Positions 43,155 through 54,972 are shown, counted from the first letter of the stretch. The stretch: DNA of 64,000 nucleotides from Lichina pygmaea (GCA_963422465.1 OY730169.1:2728001-2792000); one strand, 5' to 3'. Notes: a model not told the origin generated them from the letters alone. A program made the numbers and translations.

Positions 43155-44659
43155 ATGGATGCCTTCTGGAAGGCCCCGCCTGTGTCGCGGTATGCTCCTG
43201 TCTTCCTCGTGACGCCTCTGCGGCAACGTGGCGTGGGACGGTCACGTCTCTCGTCACACAGCCGCCAACGCATATCCACCGCTCTGAGACCAGCCACGAC
43301 TCACTGACTCACCGACATCCGTAGGACGCTCGCAGCTGCCGCGTTCGCGACATCGGTCCTCGTGTACTCCGGGATCCTCAGCGGCGGAAGGGTCGTACTG
43401 TACTACCCCTCCTTGTTCAAGTTCCCACCGCAGCTATGGCGCCTGATCACGTCGTTTCTGGTCACCGGACCGAAGTTCGGTATCCTTCTTGATCCGTACT
43501 TCTGTGAGTTCTTGAGGGACCAGTCCTGGTTGTCAACCGAGTGAGGACGCTTGGACCCATGGAAGGCTGACTTGGGATGCCGCCGCGTTAGTGTTCACGT
43601 ACGGAAGCGCCCTGGAGGTGGACGCTCAGAGGTTAAATCAACCGGGCGATTTCTTCGTGTATCTGGTCTTTTGTGCGACGGTCATCTTGGTATGTTCGAT
43701 AGCATCTTCCAGTTCTATGGACCCTCTATCAAGGATCGCTCCTTGGTCCTTGTAAAAAGAGTGCATCGGTCATGGACGGCACCTGCTGTACCTGCCCGCT
43801 GTCACTCTTCCACCTCGCATTATCTGCCCGCCCAGCCTCATCCTAGCTGCAGCGGTTCCTGGAGACGAGGAAGATTGCCCTCGTGGGTCGCAGAAGGCCA
43901 CGTCAGAAAAGATTCAATCCTCATTCGGCCTTCTGCGACGGGCGAGCATGGTGGGACTGTCAATTTGAGAAGGCGTTCGTGATTGCTACTCGATTCACGT
44001 CTGCTGGTTATGGCACCCTACATCTCTTCTACCACACTTCTTTCATATTGAAACCTATTTATATCGAGCCATCTCGCTTTTCTGTTGTTGCTTCTCGAGC
44101 TAACTTAGAGCAAGGCAATCTGCATACCTCTTGGAAGTGTCATCTTCACTCAAGGTATCCTTTTCCCGATCCCCGTTCCCTCAGTCCCAAGGCTCACAGC
44201 GTCTCGACGAACTCAGCCCTGGTTCTAGCCATCACGTACACCTACGCCCAGGAAAACCGCGGCAGGAAGGTGACACTCTACTTCATCACGATCCCGATCG
44301 AATGGCTGCCCTACGCTCTCATATTTCTGACCTTCGTCATGGACGGGCCCCTCTCGGCGCTCCAGCAAGGCAGCGGCCTCGTCGCCGCGCACCTGTACGA
44401 TTTCCTGACCAAGATATACCCGGCGTTCGGCACCAAAGGCGGTCGGAGCTACATCCGAACCCCGGCGTTCGTCCGACGCTGGTTCGCCGGTCTGGGCGGC
44501 CGCCCTACCGGCCCCATCACAAGGCGCTACGGCACTGCATACACGGCGCAATCCCGGACTGGGCAGGAGCAGCCAGGGTCGCAGCCGTCCAGAGGATTCG
44601 CCACGGGCTTCTCGGGCTTGTGGAACAGTCGAGGACCGGGGCGCAGAGTAGGCGAATGA
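43155..44659 (+). CDS. Derlin (Der1-like ER-associated degradation protein)
   Basis: A rhomboid-like pseudoprotease of the ER membrane, part of the channel that removes misfolded proteins for degradation. Five exons give 266 aa: 43155-43189, 43325-43503, 43592-43689, 44109-44154 and 44217-44659. Introns are 135, 88, 419 and 62 nt; donors GTATGC, GTGAGT, GTATGT and GTATCC; branches CTGAC, GCTGAC, GCTAAC and GCTCAC. The joined protein opens MDAFWKAPPVSRTLAAAAF and continues with LWRLITSFLVTGP, LFTYGSALEVDAQRLNQPGDFF, LGSVIFTQALVLAITYTYAQENRG, IPIEWLPYALIFLTFVM, VAAHLYDFLTKIYP and TPAFVRRWF, all diagnostic. Exon 4 is only 46 nt. The catalytic residues of true rhomboids are not expected in this family. 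The C-terminal 60 residues are Gly/Arg-rich and cytosolic. Confidence 0.9.
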
Positions 44660-45304
44660 ATGAATGGATGAACGAACGAAGAAACGAAAACTTGCTCTGC
44701 TGCTACGTGCCTGGCACCATCTAATGAACTTCCACTCACCATTGACTCGTCGCATACCTCCTCCGTGATCTAATTGACATGTGACCGAACCGTCCATTCC
44801 ACGCCCTCCTCGAGTCCATCGGTGTCGCCCCGTATACGTACGAGTACGTATCTATCCGACACCGTACTCCGTACAGAACAGTACAGTACGTACTTGGTGT
44901 ACGAGCACGCGTCTCTGCTGGCCTGTCGATAACTACGGTACCGTACGTACCGTAGGTATGGTTAAAGTAAAGCCACGGGCCGAGTAAAGTCAGGGACTCA
45001 GTAGGTACAGTAAAGCCAAGGGTCGGGTCGAGTACAGCCAAGGGTCCCGTACGTACGTATCTACTGTAATTTTTACCTCATACAGTCAAGGGCCGACTTT
45101 TCGGTCAGCCGAGGGCCGAGGACTCGTACTCCGTACTCCGTACTGTACAGCCAACCAAGCGGCCAGTGCTCAACTGCAGAGTTACCGTGCTGTAAACAGG
45201 TCGTCGTCCTTTCCACATGACGCTCTTTGGGTCTCCAAAGACATGCCCATAAATTAGCGTCTGGTTGTTGAAGGTACTGGGGTGACCATGATTTTCATTC
45301 ACAG

Positions 45305-45353
<49 letters not shown>

Positions 45354-45580
45354 TTAATCCCGGCGCTGTGTAACTATACGCCAAGACAAGAACCAATAAG
45401 AAGCAAAGTCCGTTTTCCACTGTCGTTTCTAGTTCATCTAGTATATATGTTTATACACCATGCACGTTTCAAATTATTTCTTGATCTGGCCGGGCGTCTG
45501 ATGAGATTTGTTTTTCCATCACTCACACACACACGTACTTCTCTCGTTCCTCCTCCGAGTCCGAGTCCAAGTTCAAGTGC
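44660..45580. other. Spacer between converging genes
   Basis: No gene recognised. GTACGT patches occur at 44835-44970 and 45048-45060. A TC tract passes into a TG tract at 45307-45353. Confidence 0.5.
45307..45353. repeat. Compound TC/TG microsatellite
   Basis: About 15 TC units followed by about 8 TG units. Confidence 0.95.
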
Positions 45581-47790
45581 TCAAAGTCGGAACTCTGCCT
45601 GCAACGCTTCTCCTAGACGGCGTATTCCCGTCTCCATCTCGTCCAGCGCCACCGCGGCAAAGGTCGTGCGGAAGAACATCTCTACGGGAGGAACGGCCCC
45701 TTCTGTGGTTGGAAGCATCGGGATGGTGTCTTGAGCTGTTCCGTTGGGATTTTGGACGCCGTTGGGAATACGTGAGAGACCGCAGGTGGCGTGATCGCCG
45801 GAAATGCCCTGCCACTCTGTCGCGGTGGCTTGAGAGCTGCCGTTCGTGCGACTGGAGGGTTCGCTACCGTTCGCGGGGACCGTAGTGGTGAGCTGAGAGT
45901 ACTCCTTAGATAGACGACTGCTGCTGATACGCTCGTTCGGATCGGTGGCAGTGCTCAACGGGTGAGTGCCGGTGACACCAGCGTCTGCGAAGCTACTGGT
46001 GTCCAGCGGATTGGCGAGGAACCACGACCCTTTGCAGATGAGCACGCCTTTGGAGATGGCCGTCTGGAACACTGCCTCTTCGATCCGATAGTATTCGTCT
46101 GCTGCGTTGGTGGAGACGGATGTCACGTGAGCTTCGAGGCCACTCGCCAGTCCATCTGAGCCATTGCGGCTAGCATGACCGCTGTGGTGGTGCGGATGAC
46201 TCCGGTGGTGCTGATATCGAGGATGTTTTTGCCACTGGACTTTGAGCCAGAGCTAAGCACTCGAGGAGGTAAGTTAGACAAGAGAGATACACAGACGACG
46301 AAGACGAACCCATAAAGCCCTTGACGATACAAGACGGAACAGACAATAGGAGTGCTTACAAACATCCCGGCTGCCGGAGCACGCCACTCCACGAGCCCCC
46401 CTGGCAGATACTTCTCGCAAATGCGCAGCATGCCATCTCTGCGTCGGGCGTATTCTCCTCGGAGATACACCAACCAATCCAGAAATCCGCCGTGGCCCCA
46501 ATGCTCGTCGAGCAGCTTGTACAGCGTCAACTGGGCCAAGCCACTCGGATTCTGGACGGAAAGTTCCTGGTGCCGCACCACCCGTTCGACGATCTGTTCC
46601 GATGCGGTGATGAAGCCAGTCCGCAACCCCGGCGCGAGAACCTTCGAGAACGAGTCCATGCGCATGACCCGGCCGTCAGTGTCAAGCCGCAGGTACGATG
46701 GAAGTAGCCCTCGTAGGAAATCCCCGTGCGACGGTGAAACTCCGGAACGTTCGATACCGTCATCGTCAGGCCGGTATGGCTGCATCTGCAGGAAGTAGTA
46801 CGGATCGTCTTCGAGGATGTACACATCGTGGCGCTGCGCTACCGCGTACACCTCTTTCCGACGCTCGGCCCCGGCAGTGGCTCCCGTGGGGTTCTGGCCG
46901 CAGGGAACGGTGTACAAGAGATGCGGTTTCTTGGCACCGCCATGCGCCTGCTCGTCCCAGCCGCTTAGTACTTCGTCCATGTGTGCCGGGACCAGCCCCT
47001 CGCCATCCATCTTGATCCCGACCACGTGGAGACCCATCGGCCTCGCAGTCTCGATGGCCGAGCTGAATGTAAACTCCTCCATCAGGATGTACTGGCCGGG
47101 CTTGGTGAACAGACGAAAGGCGATATCCAGGGCCGACGAGTTCCCGATCGTCAACGAACAGTGCCAATCCTGGTAAGGTGGTCGATGCACCAGCTCCACG
47201 TGTTCCGTCACGAAGCGCAACATCTGCGGCGACCCTGCTCCCAGCCCGTAGTTGAGGGCGATCTCGAGGTCGTAGAGCCCCTTGCCCTCGACCACATCGT
47301 GTTTTCCGGCCCGGAGTACCTTGCCATTCGCACGAGTGTCTCGCTCCGAGAAGTGCGGCACGTTGGGCACTTTCAGGGCAAGCTCGTCGATGGGGAAGTA
47401 TTCGCTCGACGGCAATCCACCGCACAGAGAGACCAGGCCCGGAAGAGCGAGATATTTGGCGGTTCCCTTGAGTGATGAAGGCTTCCTTGACTTGCTCTCG
47501 TTGCTCAAGATATGATCCCACCTTCTGGCCTTGATCCTGGGTCTAGAGTCCGAGACGTCTATATCAGATATCAGTGTTGGTGTGCTCTCGTTAGGCTGAA
47601 CCAGTTTCTCACCGATGGACTTGAAACAGTCACTGGTGGCTTTGGCAGCGACGCCGCCATTCAGCTTCCCTGCCTTTGCCCTGCGAGAGGAGACGGTCTT
47701 GATCGTGAATGGATCGATTCCGACCGCAGCAGCCGTGTCCGAGATGATATCTGTTCTCGCTGGTGGAGGCATGACAGCGTCTGGTCTCAT
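45581..47790 (-). CDS. ARO8: Aro8-type aromatic/2-aminoadipate aminotransferase
   Basis: A PLP-dependent class I aminotransferase for aromatic amino acids, possibly also 2-aminoadipate. Exons are 47790-46360 and 46252-45581; the 107-nt intron has donor GTAAGC, branch CTAAC and acceptor CTTAG. The product is 700 aa, longer than the usual 500-600. The frame opens at a GTG (47808); the first ATG is 47790. Landmarks: SRRAKAGKL, SRKPSSLKGTAKYL, AGKHDVVEGKGLYDLEIALNYG, LLYTVPCGQNPTG, ILEDDPYYFLQMQP and the PLP lysine Lys383 in DSFSKVLAPG. After AAGMF the spliced protein runs LWLKVQW, then a His/Ser-rich insert, EYYRIEEAVFQTAISKGVLICKGSWF, a Ser/Thr-rich insert of about 100 residues, and a conserved end MFFRTTFAAVALDEMETGI. 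The linker at 47510-47600 could contain another intron that I could not resolve. Confidence 0.88.
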
Positions 47791-48549
47791 CCAGTCTGTC
47801 CCGTTCACGGTTTCCAGAGAAGATCCAGCAGCAGTCGCGGACGATATAACCAGCCCCGAAGGCTGACATCACAGCCTGCTTACGGCAGCACGCGTCGGCA
47901 CATGGTGGCACATGGTGCTTGAAGCCGACGATAGCCGTTGTCGTCGTCGCGCCATCGTTGACCGCTAATCGTAGTAGATGGTGGACAGCATCCCGCGTCG
48001 ATAAGGCAAGCGGTGTGACGTCGTCACGCCGTCGTCCATGGTGTTAGAGCTAGAGCCGGCTGACCTCCTGTTGACTTTGCACTTACTGTTAGGCTCACGT
48101 CATTAGTTAGGACGAAATCCAAGGTGATCCCTGACTGTCAGCCTTGTCTCCATCCGGCTAGCCCTAAGGCTGGAGATCGACCGTGCAGCAAGATCTTGAA
48201 AGCGGCGTTCGTACACTGATGTCGGGTAGCCGGTACGGTCCAGTTTTAAACAATGGGGTATTATGATCTAGTACACAGAAGATGCAAGGCGATTGAAATC
48301 CTTGCAGCCGGGGCAACCATGCTGACTCCAACATCGCGCTGGTCCCTAAATGCCATTATCCCATGATCCGAAGCTCGATAATCCGACCGGTACCGATTGA
48401 GGTCCGAGAGCTGGACCTCAACCAAACCAAAAGCCAAGCAAAGAAGGTTCAAAATCAAATTTCCACGGCGTCCTTGTGAGAACAAGACCGCAAAAGCCGA
48501 ATACACAAAGGGAGAAGATTTGCGCGATAACTTTATATCAAGAACAGCG
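47791..48549. other. Spacer
   Basis: Promoter side of ARO8 and 3' side of PEX16. No gene recognised. Confidence 0.5.
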
Positions 48550-50033
48550 TCAGAGGGTAGATGTTGAAAAATGATACTCGTCCCAGAGATATGCATAGTC
48601 GTCGATAATCCCCGACAAGAGAGATCCTCCAAGGAGATTCAAAGGAGTCTTTCGAAGGGTCGACGTGACCTTTTCAAGGGATGGCCTTGAAGAGGTGATG
48701 TTAGCAAAGGGTTCCGCGACTAGTGCCATTGCCGATCGATCCGAGGGCGACGTACTTCGTGATAGCATCGTAAAAGGCTCCGCGCATTGCCCACCATGCC
48801 AACCCCAATGCCCTTCGCCGAAGCTCCTCTCGTTCTAGACCGGTCAAGCTTCTCAGACCGCCGGCGAAACGTTCTTGGAAGTCCCGCTTGGCCAACTGCC
48901 TTGCGCCGTACTCGATGCTGAGACCGATCAGCCACGGCCGCCAGCTCTTCTTTGGCCGTCCCCCGGTCGTCGTGCCGGAGTGGTGCCAGCGCTGCATCGC
49001 CAAGGCGTATATGACCGGCCGGAGAATGTAGAGAACCTCGGCGAGCCGACCTGGACCTGACACCCGATGCAGGAGGGCTCTCGGTGGCTTGACGTCCTCG
49101 GCTGTGAGGACTTTGGAGAGGAGGTAGCTTGTGATGTCCGTGGCGGCGGGAAGCGCTGGAAGTGTCAGGCCCGTCCGGGGCATGAACCAACCTCTTTGAG
49201 ATGGACTCTCTGCTTCAGGGTCGTCTTCGAACGAGTCCGCGTCGGACATGCTGTGCGTGGTGCCTGATGGGTCGGCTGCCAGCCTTCTAGTCTTAGTATT
49301 CGACATCGACGATTGTTGACTGTCTAGCTCCAGATGGCTAAACTCTTCCAGTGCCGCAGGATCAATGTCTCGCTTCGGAAGCGGAGGGCTCAGGAGCGGG
49401 CGCGAGTTGGTGAGCCGCAGCAGAACCAAGCGGCAAAGCGCCTTGACGATCTCCAATAAGACGACGACCCGCCACCGCGCTTTCTCGCTGCGTCGCTTGG
49501 CTGCCATCTCGCACAGCAACTCGATATAACGGATCATCTGCAACATCAGGGCAACGCGCTTGTAGAGCGGTGATCTTCTGGTCCAGAAACGCGTGTAGCG
49601 GTTGTGAGGGGTCGGGTGAGCATTGTGTATCCCAGCGGGAAGGCGGGCGACTGCCCGCGCCAGCAGAGAATCATGATACAGCGAAAGCAACTGCAGCCCA
49701 CTGTGCACTGTCCAGCGGCGCAGCAAATCAGTTCAATGTCGACATAGGCCGCCGAGGACTACTACACGCAGAACCGGAGAAAACGTACACGACTCTGATG
49801 CAATCTCTGTATCGCGAAACCGGCCTGGGAGATCTGTCAGCATCTCGTCTTGGACATACGCGCGATGTTCGACGAGCACCTGGAATGATATACGTAAGGG
49901 ACCTCAGCGTAGACTCGATCTGAGACACTGAGCCCGCATTCTTCGTGATGAAGGTCTCATAGAGAGTCGACCACTTGGCTGGATCGACGAGGGCATCGGA
50001 CCAGTTTGCAGGTGCCTGCTTCCGTCGATCCAT
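48550..50033 (-). CDS. PEX16: Peroxin 16 (peroxisomal membrane biogenesis)
   Basis: An integral or peripheral peroxisomal membrane protein needed in filamentous fungi for peroxisome membrane assembly. Four exons give 425 aa: 50033-49880, 49824-49789, 49707-48756 and 48685-48550. Introns are 55 nt (GTGCTC...GCTGAC...CCAG), 81 nt (GTACGT...ACAG) and 70 nt (GTACGT...GCTAAC...CAAG). Joins restore TYIIPGRFRDTEIASESLHSGLQLLSLYHD and FYDAITKPSLEKV; exon 2 is only 36 nt. The N-terminal FITKNAGSVSQIESTLRSLTYIIPG and the C-terminal IIDDYAYLWDEYHFSTSTL are diagnostic of Pex16. The middle (about residues 170-230) is acidic and Ser-rich and less conserved. The gene is transcribed divergently from CYS3 with 659 bp between ATGs. 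Without splicing, the last 45 residues would be lost. Confidence 0.92.
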
Positions 50034-50692
50034 GATCGATAATCGCTGCTCCGAGCTGCCCGACGTTGATGGGACCAGCGCCAGAGTGGTCGGGACGCCG
50101 ATTGGGCTCCGTACAAATTACGGAGTACGTACGTTACGTACGTACCGTACCCCTTCGTATTTTGTACATATGTATGTATGTACTCCCGTACCGGCGTATT
50201 GACCCGAGCAGAGGGTAGCCACTTACGTAATCCGCTTGCCCACAAAGCCTAGCGAAACCGACCAGATGTATCGCAATTAAAACTCTTGAGCAAAAATGCG
50301 CCAGCTTTGCGCTTCAAGTAGCAGAATAACTTTCTACTCCAGTACGTGCTAGCACTTCTGCAGCTCGTACCAGAACGCCCAGTGCCAATCAAAAATCGTA
50401 CAATAAGCATATGCTTGGTAATCCGCTCTCAACGTCTCAGCAACTGCTCGGATTAATCATCACACTGCAATGGCGACATTGATGACAAGGCGTCGAGAGC
50501 AACACAGGCACGACTGAAAGAATGGGCAGGTATTATAAATATCGCGCAGACAGCTGCCCCTCGTTCACGAGGCCGCCTGATCCACCAGCTCGTCCGCAGA
50601 GACTCCAATCTACTCTCGTCGCAGCCAAACAGGACCAGAGGCTCCAGTGAGGCCGGCCATTGCGCCCGTCAACCCGCCGTCGAGGTTCGATC
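50034..50692. other. Divergent promoter region of PEX16 and CYS3
   Basis: 659 bp. A TACGTACGTTACGTACGTACC cluster lies at 50125-50148 with GTATGTATGTAC at 50168-50182. No perfect TGASTCA was found here. Confidence 0.5.
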
Positions 50693-52128
50693 ATGACCAA
50701 GTTCGAGGAGCCCATCGAGACTCCTCCTCGAGCTCCATCACCGGTGCACAAGTTCGGAACCAGGGCTGTCCATGCCGGATCGCCGCATGATCCCGTCACG
50801 GGCGCGGTCATCGAAGCGGTCAGCACTTCGGCTCTGTCCAGGTTCCGTGGAGGGTAGCGAGATCTGACGTGCGACTCAGATCTCTCTGTCGACGACTTTT
50901 GCCCAGACGGCCGTTGGCCGGCCAGTCGGGGAGCACGAGTATTCGCGCAGCTCGAATCCAAACCGGTATGGCTGTCCGCTGTCGTGAGAGCCTTGGGTTG
51001 TTCATGTGGCTCATCAGACCCGGTTGTATCCAGGGACAACTTTGAAACAGCCATTGCCGCGCTCGAGCATGCGAGATACGCCTTGGCCTTCTCGTCGGGC
51101 TCGGCAACGACGGCGACGATTCTGCAATCGCTGGCGGCGGGATCGCATGTGGTGTCGGTCTCGGACGTCTACGGCGGCACGCACCGCTACTTCACCAAGG
51201 TGGCCGCCGCCCATGGCGTCCAAGTGACGTTCTCGCCGAGCATCGAACTCGACATTGCCGAGCTGATCCGGCCGGACGAGACCAAGCTCATCTGGATCGA
51301 GAGCCCGAGCAACCCGACCCTGAGTCTCGTCGACATTCGCGCCGTGGCCACTATCGCCCATCGCCATGGGATCATGGTCGTGGTGGACAACACCTTCCTG
51401 AGCCCATACATCCAGAACCCCCTCGATCACGGTGCCGACATTGTCATCCATTCGGTCACCAAGTACATCAACGGGCACTCGGTAAGTCGCAGGGCCGAAT
51501 GTTACAACCGAGGACCGTAGCTGACCTCAACGCCAAGGACGTTCTCATGGGCGTGGCTGCGTTCAACTCGGATGAGCTCAAGGAGCGCTTGACCTTCCTG
51601 CAGAATGCCATCGGTGCGGTCCCGTCGCCGTTCGACTGCTGGCTTGCCAATCGCGGGCTGAAGACTCTTCATCTGCGTGCGCGGGAAGCGACCGTGAACG
51701 CGACGGCGCTGGCCACCGCGCTCGAAGCTTCGCCCAACGTCATCGCGGTCAACTACCCGGGACTCAAGTCGCACCCGCACCGGTACATCGCGCTGGAGCA
51801 ACACCGCGACGGCATGGGTGGTGGCATGCTCTCGTTCCGCATCCGTGGGGGCGTCGAAGCCGCCGCACGGTTCTGTCAGCTGACGCAGATCTTCACGCTG
51901 GCCGAGAGCTTGGGCGGCGTCGAGAGCCTGGTGGAGCAGCCCAGCAGCATGACGCACTCGGGCATCCCACGCGAGCAGCGAGAAGCGGCTGGCGTCTTTG
52001 ATGACCTGGTGCGACTGAGCTGCGGCGTCGAGGATGCCGACGACTTGCGAGCCGACGTGCTCCAGGCGCTCGAGAAGGTTACGGCAGGAGCGAAAGGTGG
52101 CGTCAAGGACGGCGTGAATGGGCATTGA
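50693..52128 (+). CDS. CYS3: Cystathionine gamma-lyase
   Basis: Converts cystathionine to cysteine, 2-oxobutyrate and ammonia in reverse transsulfuration; cytosolic PLP enzyme. Four exons give 416 aa (yeast Cys3 is 394): 50693-50818, 50880-50965, 51034-51481 and 51538-52128. Introns are 61, 68 and 56 nt (donors GTCAGC, GTATGG and GTAAGT; branch CTGAC seen in the first and GCTGAC in the third). Joins restore VIEAISLSTTFAQTAVG, SSNPNRDNFETAIAALE and INGHSDVLMGV. The start is ATG at 50693 (MTKFEEPIETPP). Landmarks: FGTRAVHAG, YSRSSNPN, FSSGSATTATI, SDVYGGTHRYF, PSNPTLSLVDI, DNTFLSPY and the PLP Lys214 in SVTKYINGHSD; NYPGLKSHP and FTLAESLGGVESLVEQP follow. Cystathionine gamma-synthase is related, but the length and the ESLGGVESL region fit the lyase. 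Confidence 0.92.
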
Positions 52129-52349
52129 GCGTAGAGCTACGGACACACTTCTTCTGGCGCGTTGGCTTGGGAGTGCGGCACACGACAGGGCATTTAGTGG
52201 GGACACGGTGTTTGCCCTGTTTGCGACGAGCTGGCTTTACCCATAGCTGTGTAAGACGGAATATCCATTCACCTGGGCACGCAGCTCACTGTATCCCACG
52301 CTCTATCGGCCTTCCCACAAAAATAATTCCCAAAGCGCTCCCTGAAAAA

Positions 52350-53629
52350 ATGGGCGCCTCGTCATTCCACTTTGGGTTTACGGGCGACGACATTGCCGGG
52401 ACCGACGAAACATGCTCCGAGGGCAGAACGCACGAGCCTCACACGGCGAAGGTGGCGGACGAGGCTCGTCGCCAGCAAGCAACGGCTGTCGCAGCTCATC
52501 ATACCGGCGCTTCACGTATCTCGCCGCAAAGACACTTGTTGGCCGAGCTGGTACGTGTCTGTTCTCTATTAGAGCTAGGTGGCGAGGCGATCGCCTCGGT
52601 CGTATCGCACATATATCGTTATTGTCGTTGTTGTTCTAGGTCGTCTAGAACAACGCTTTTCGTTGAAGGGGGCCTGGTTCTCCATTCTAGAGGGAGAGAG
52701 GTTGCTGCAGCGCTTGAGGATCTGAGTATCATGCACTTCTCCGAGGTCATGGATTTGATTCTTGGAGGTTGCTGGCTCTTGAGCCCCTGGCCAGAATTCT
52801 GCAGGCGGTGGCTCCATGGCACCGATCAGATTTTTCTTCGATCACTTTTTGTTTTGTTTTCATCTGAGCTCTTCTCTTCAACGCCCGAGGAGAGGGGCTC
52901 CCGCAAGTGGTCGTTTCAACGAACTCGATCTAATGTCCATCTCCTCAGCTTTCCCATCTTCCATCCCAAGTGTCTTACAGCACGCTACACATTCCCATCG
53001 TGCCGTCAGAACGCGTAAACAACCGCCGCGAGGATGGATCAATCCGCATTCCCCGGAGAGAAGTCTTCGACATCCGCATGCAGCTCATGGCGAGCGACGA
53101 GGCCATCGAGGGAGACCACGTCGCAGGGGGGTACGCAGCGTCTCGCGCTGTTGGGGGTCTCGTGGCACAGACGTCCCTGCTGCTGCTCGGCGAGGCCGAC
53201 ATCAAGACGAGCGTCTACGAAGGAGGATTGAAGAGCTGGGAATGCTCGATTGACCTCGTCAAGGTGCTTGCTCGCGAGAAGACGACTTTTGTGCAAGGCC
53301 AGGGGACGGGGGATCACGCGCATGTTCTCGAGGTAAGGATACTTCTTGTTCTAACGATGGTGGTCCATCCACTCCTACACTCCATCCTCGATCGCGGAGC
53401 CGTACAAAGCTCAAGCTGATGGACAATTCCTTCCTGCTGTTACTCGTACAGCTAGGCTGCGGCACCGCTCTCCCGTCTCTATATCTCTTCCAACGCGTTC
53501 TCGCAGAGGGATGTCGAAACGTCCATTTCACGTTGGCGGACTATAATATTGACGTGTTACGTCTGGTGACGATCCCGAACATGCTCCTGTCGTGGGTCAT
53601 GTTCCAGCAATGCCACTCTTCTCAGCTGT

Positions 53630-53670
<41 letters not shown>

Positions 53671-54483
53671 TCGATCAATCCCCCGGCAGAGCTCCCCTCT
53701 TCCGCCCTCTGGCAAGCAGAATCCGAGGTCGAGATCACAGCAGGCCTACTCGAGCGCTTCACGGCGGACTTGGAAGAGAGGGGAATCATGATCGACGCGG
53801 TATCGGGACCATGGGGAGAGGAGTTCATATCTCTCCTTCCGGCCGTGCCTCCACGTCCGACTGCGAGGCAAGCCCCTCCAGCAGGCCCAGAGCTTGCCGA
53901 GGTGGAATGTCGTCGATATTCGTCCAGGGTCATCCTCGCCAGCGAAACAATCTACTCTCCAGACACGCTTCCTTGCTTCGCACAGGTCTTGTATGCGGCT
54001 CTACGCTTGTCGCAATCTGGCCCACCGCCGCAATCACCACAAAGATCTTCACCACCGCTAACCCCTGATTTACCACCCCCACCCCCTCCACCATCATCAC
54101 AAGCAAGCCCCATACCCTCGGGCACCGCAACCGCACGTGCTACCGCTACCGCTACCGCTACCGCCATCGCCTTTGTCGCCGCCAAAAAGATGTATTTCGG
54201 CGTCGGAGGCAGCGTCGACGACTTTGTGCGCATCATGCGGCGCGACAGTGCTTGTCAAGTGACTTCCGTGGCCGAGTTTGGCGGCGATGGTGGGGCCAGG
54301 GCGAGAAATGGCAGGGCAAACGGTGACGGTGTTCTCGGTGATGGTGCTCTCAGTGATGACGATGGAGGGAGACAAGCAAGAGCAGAAGGAGAAGCAAGAG
54401 GAGGAAGACGAGCAGAAGAAAGAGAAGGAGGAGGAGGAGGAGGAGGAGGCGTGGCAAGGCTCGTGTTGACCGTCAGAGTATGA
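52350..54483 (+). CDS. HPM1: Protein-histidine N-methyltransferase (Hpm1/METTL18)
   Basis: Methylates a histidine of ribosomal protein Rpl3 (uL3) in yeast; cytosolic or nuclear. Three exons give 538 aa (yeast Hpm1 is 377): 52350-52550, 52949-53332 and 53452-54483. Introns are 398 nt (GTACGT...CTAAT...TCAG) and 119 nt (GTAAGG...GCTGAT...ACAG). Joins restore HLLAELLSHLPSQVSYSTL and HAHVLELGCGTALP. The start is MGASSFHFGFTGDDI at 52350. Landmarks: VYEGGLKSWECSIDLVKVL, SAM motif I VLELGCGTALPSL, FTLADYNIDVL, TIPNMLLSW and late VAAKKMYFGVGGSVDDFV. Extra length comes from low-complexity insertions: 13 Ala (53634-53669), Pro and Thr/Ala stretches near 54060-54170, and a Glu/Gly-rich region near 54370-54460, where GGN purine repeats are read. 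The last residues VARLVLTVRV fit the family's final strand. Confidence 0.88.
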
Positions 54484-54669
54484 GGATGAGACTAGGGAAG
54501 GACGGTAGTGGTGAGTATCAGAGAAGAGGGTAGCAATGAGCAGAGTAGAGGAGCATGGCACAGTAGGTCAAGCCTCGAAATCATCCGAATTTTTGAATGA
54601 ATATAATTAGGTGTTGTTCTTTTGGAGGTAAGGATTATTCTTTACGAAAGGCAAGCCAACTCCTCAATT

Positions 54670-54972
54670 CCAGTCCCTTGTCCAGTCCCTTGTCCAGCCC
54701 CATGTCCAGCCCCATGTCCAGTCCCTTGTCCAGCCCCATGTCCAGCCCCATGTCCAGCCCCATGTCCAGCCCCATGTCCAGCCCCATGTCCAGCCCCATG
54801 TCCAGCCCCATGTCCAGCCCCATGTCCAGCCCCATGTCCAGCCCCATGTCCAGCCCCATGTCCAGCCCCATGTCCAGCCCCATGTCCAGCCCCATGTCCA
54901 GCCCCATGTCCAGCCCCATGTCCAGCCCCATGTCCAGCCCCATGTCCAGCCCCATGTCCGGTCCCTTGCCCA
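54670..54972. repeat. 12-bp minisatellite, about 25 units
   Basis: Tandem units of CCAGCCCCATGT, with a few CCAGTCCCTTGT variants at both ends; the inner 19 or so units are nearly identical. In the plus-strand frames it reads as Ser-Ser-Pro-Met or Cys-Pro-Ala-Pro; on the minus strand as Gly-Leu-Asp-Met, Gly-His-Gly-Ala or Trp-Thr-Trp-Gly. Terminal variants suggest internal expansion by slippage or unequal exchange. Confidence 0.95.

Noticed and set aside
46253-46359. ARO8 frame continuing past AAGMF to a stop at 46123
   Set aside because: It reads through a GTAAGC...CTAAC...CTTAG intron; the spliced frame regains the KGSWF and FFRTTFAA blocks of the family.
54670-54972. CRISPR-like tandem repeats
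   Set aside because: The units are directly adjacent with no spacers, and the DNA is a fungal nuclear genome.
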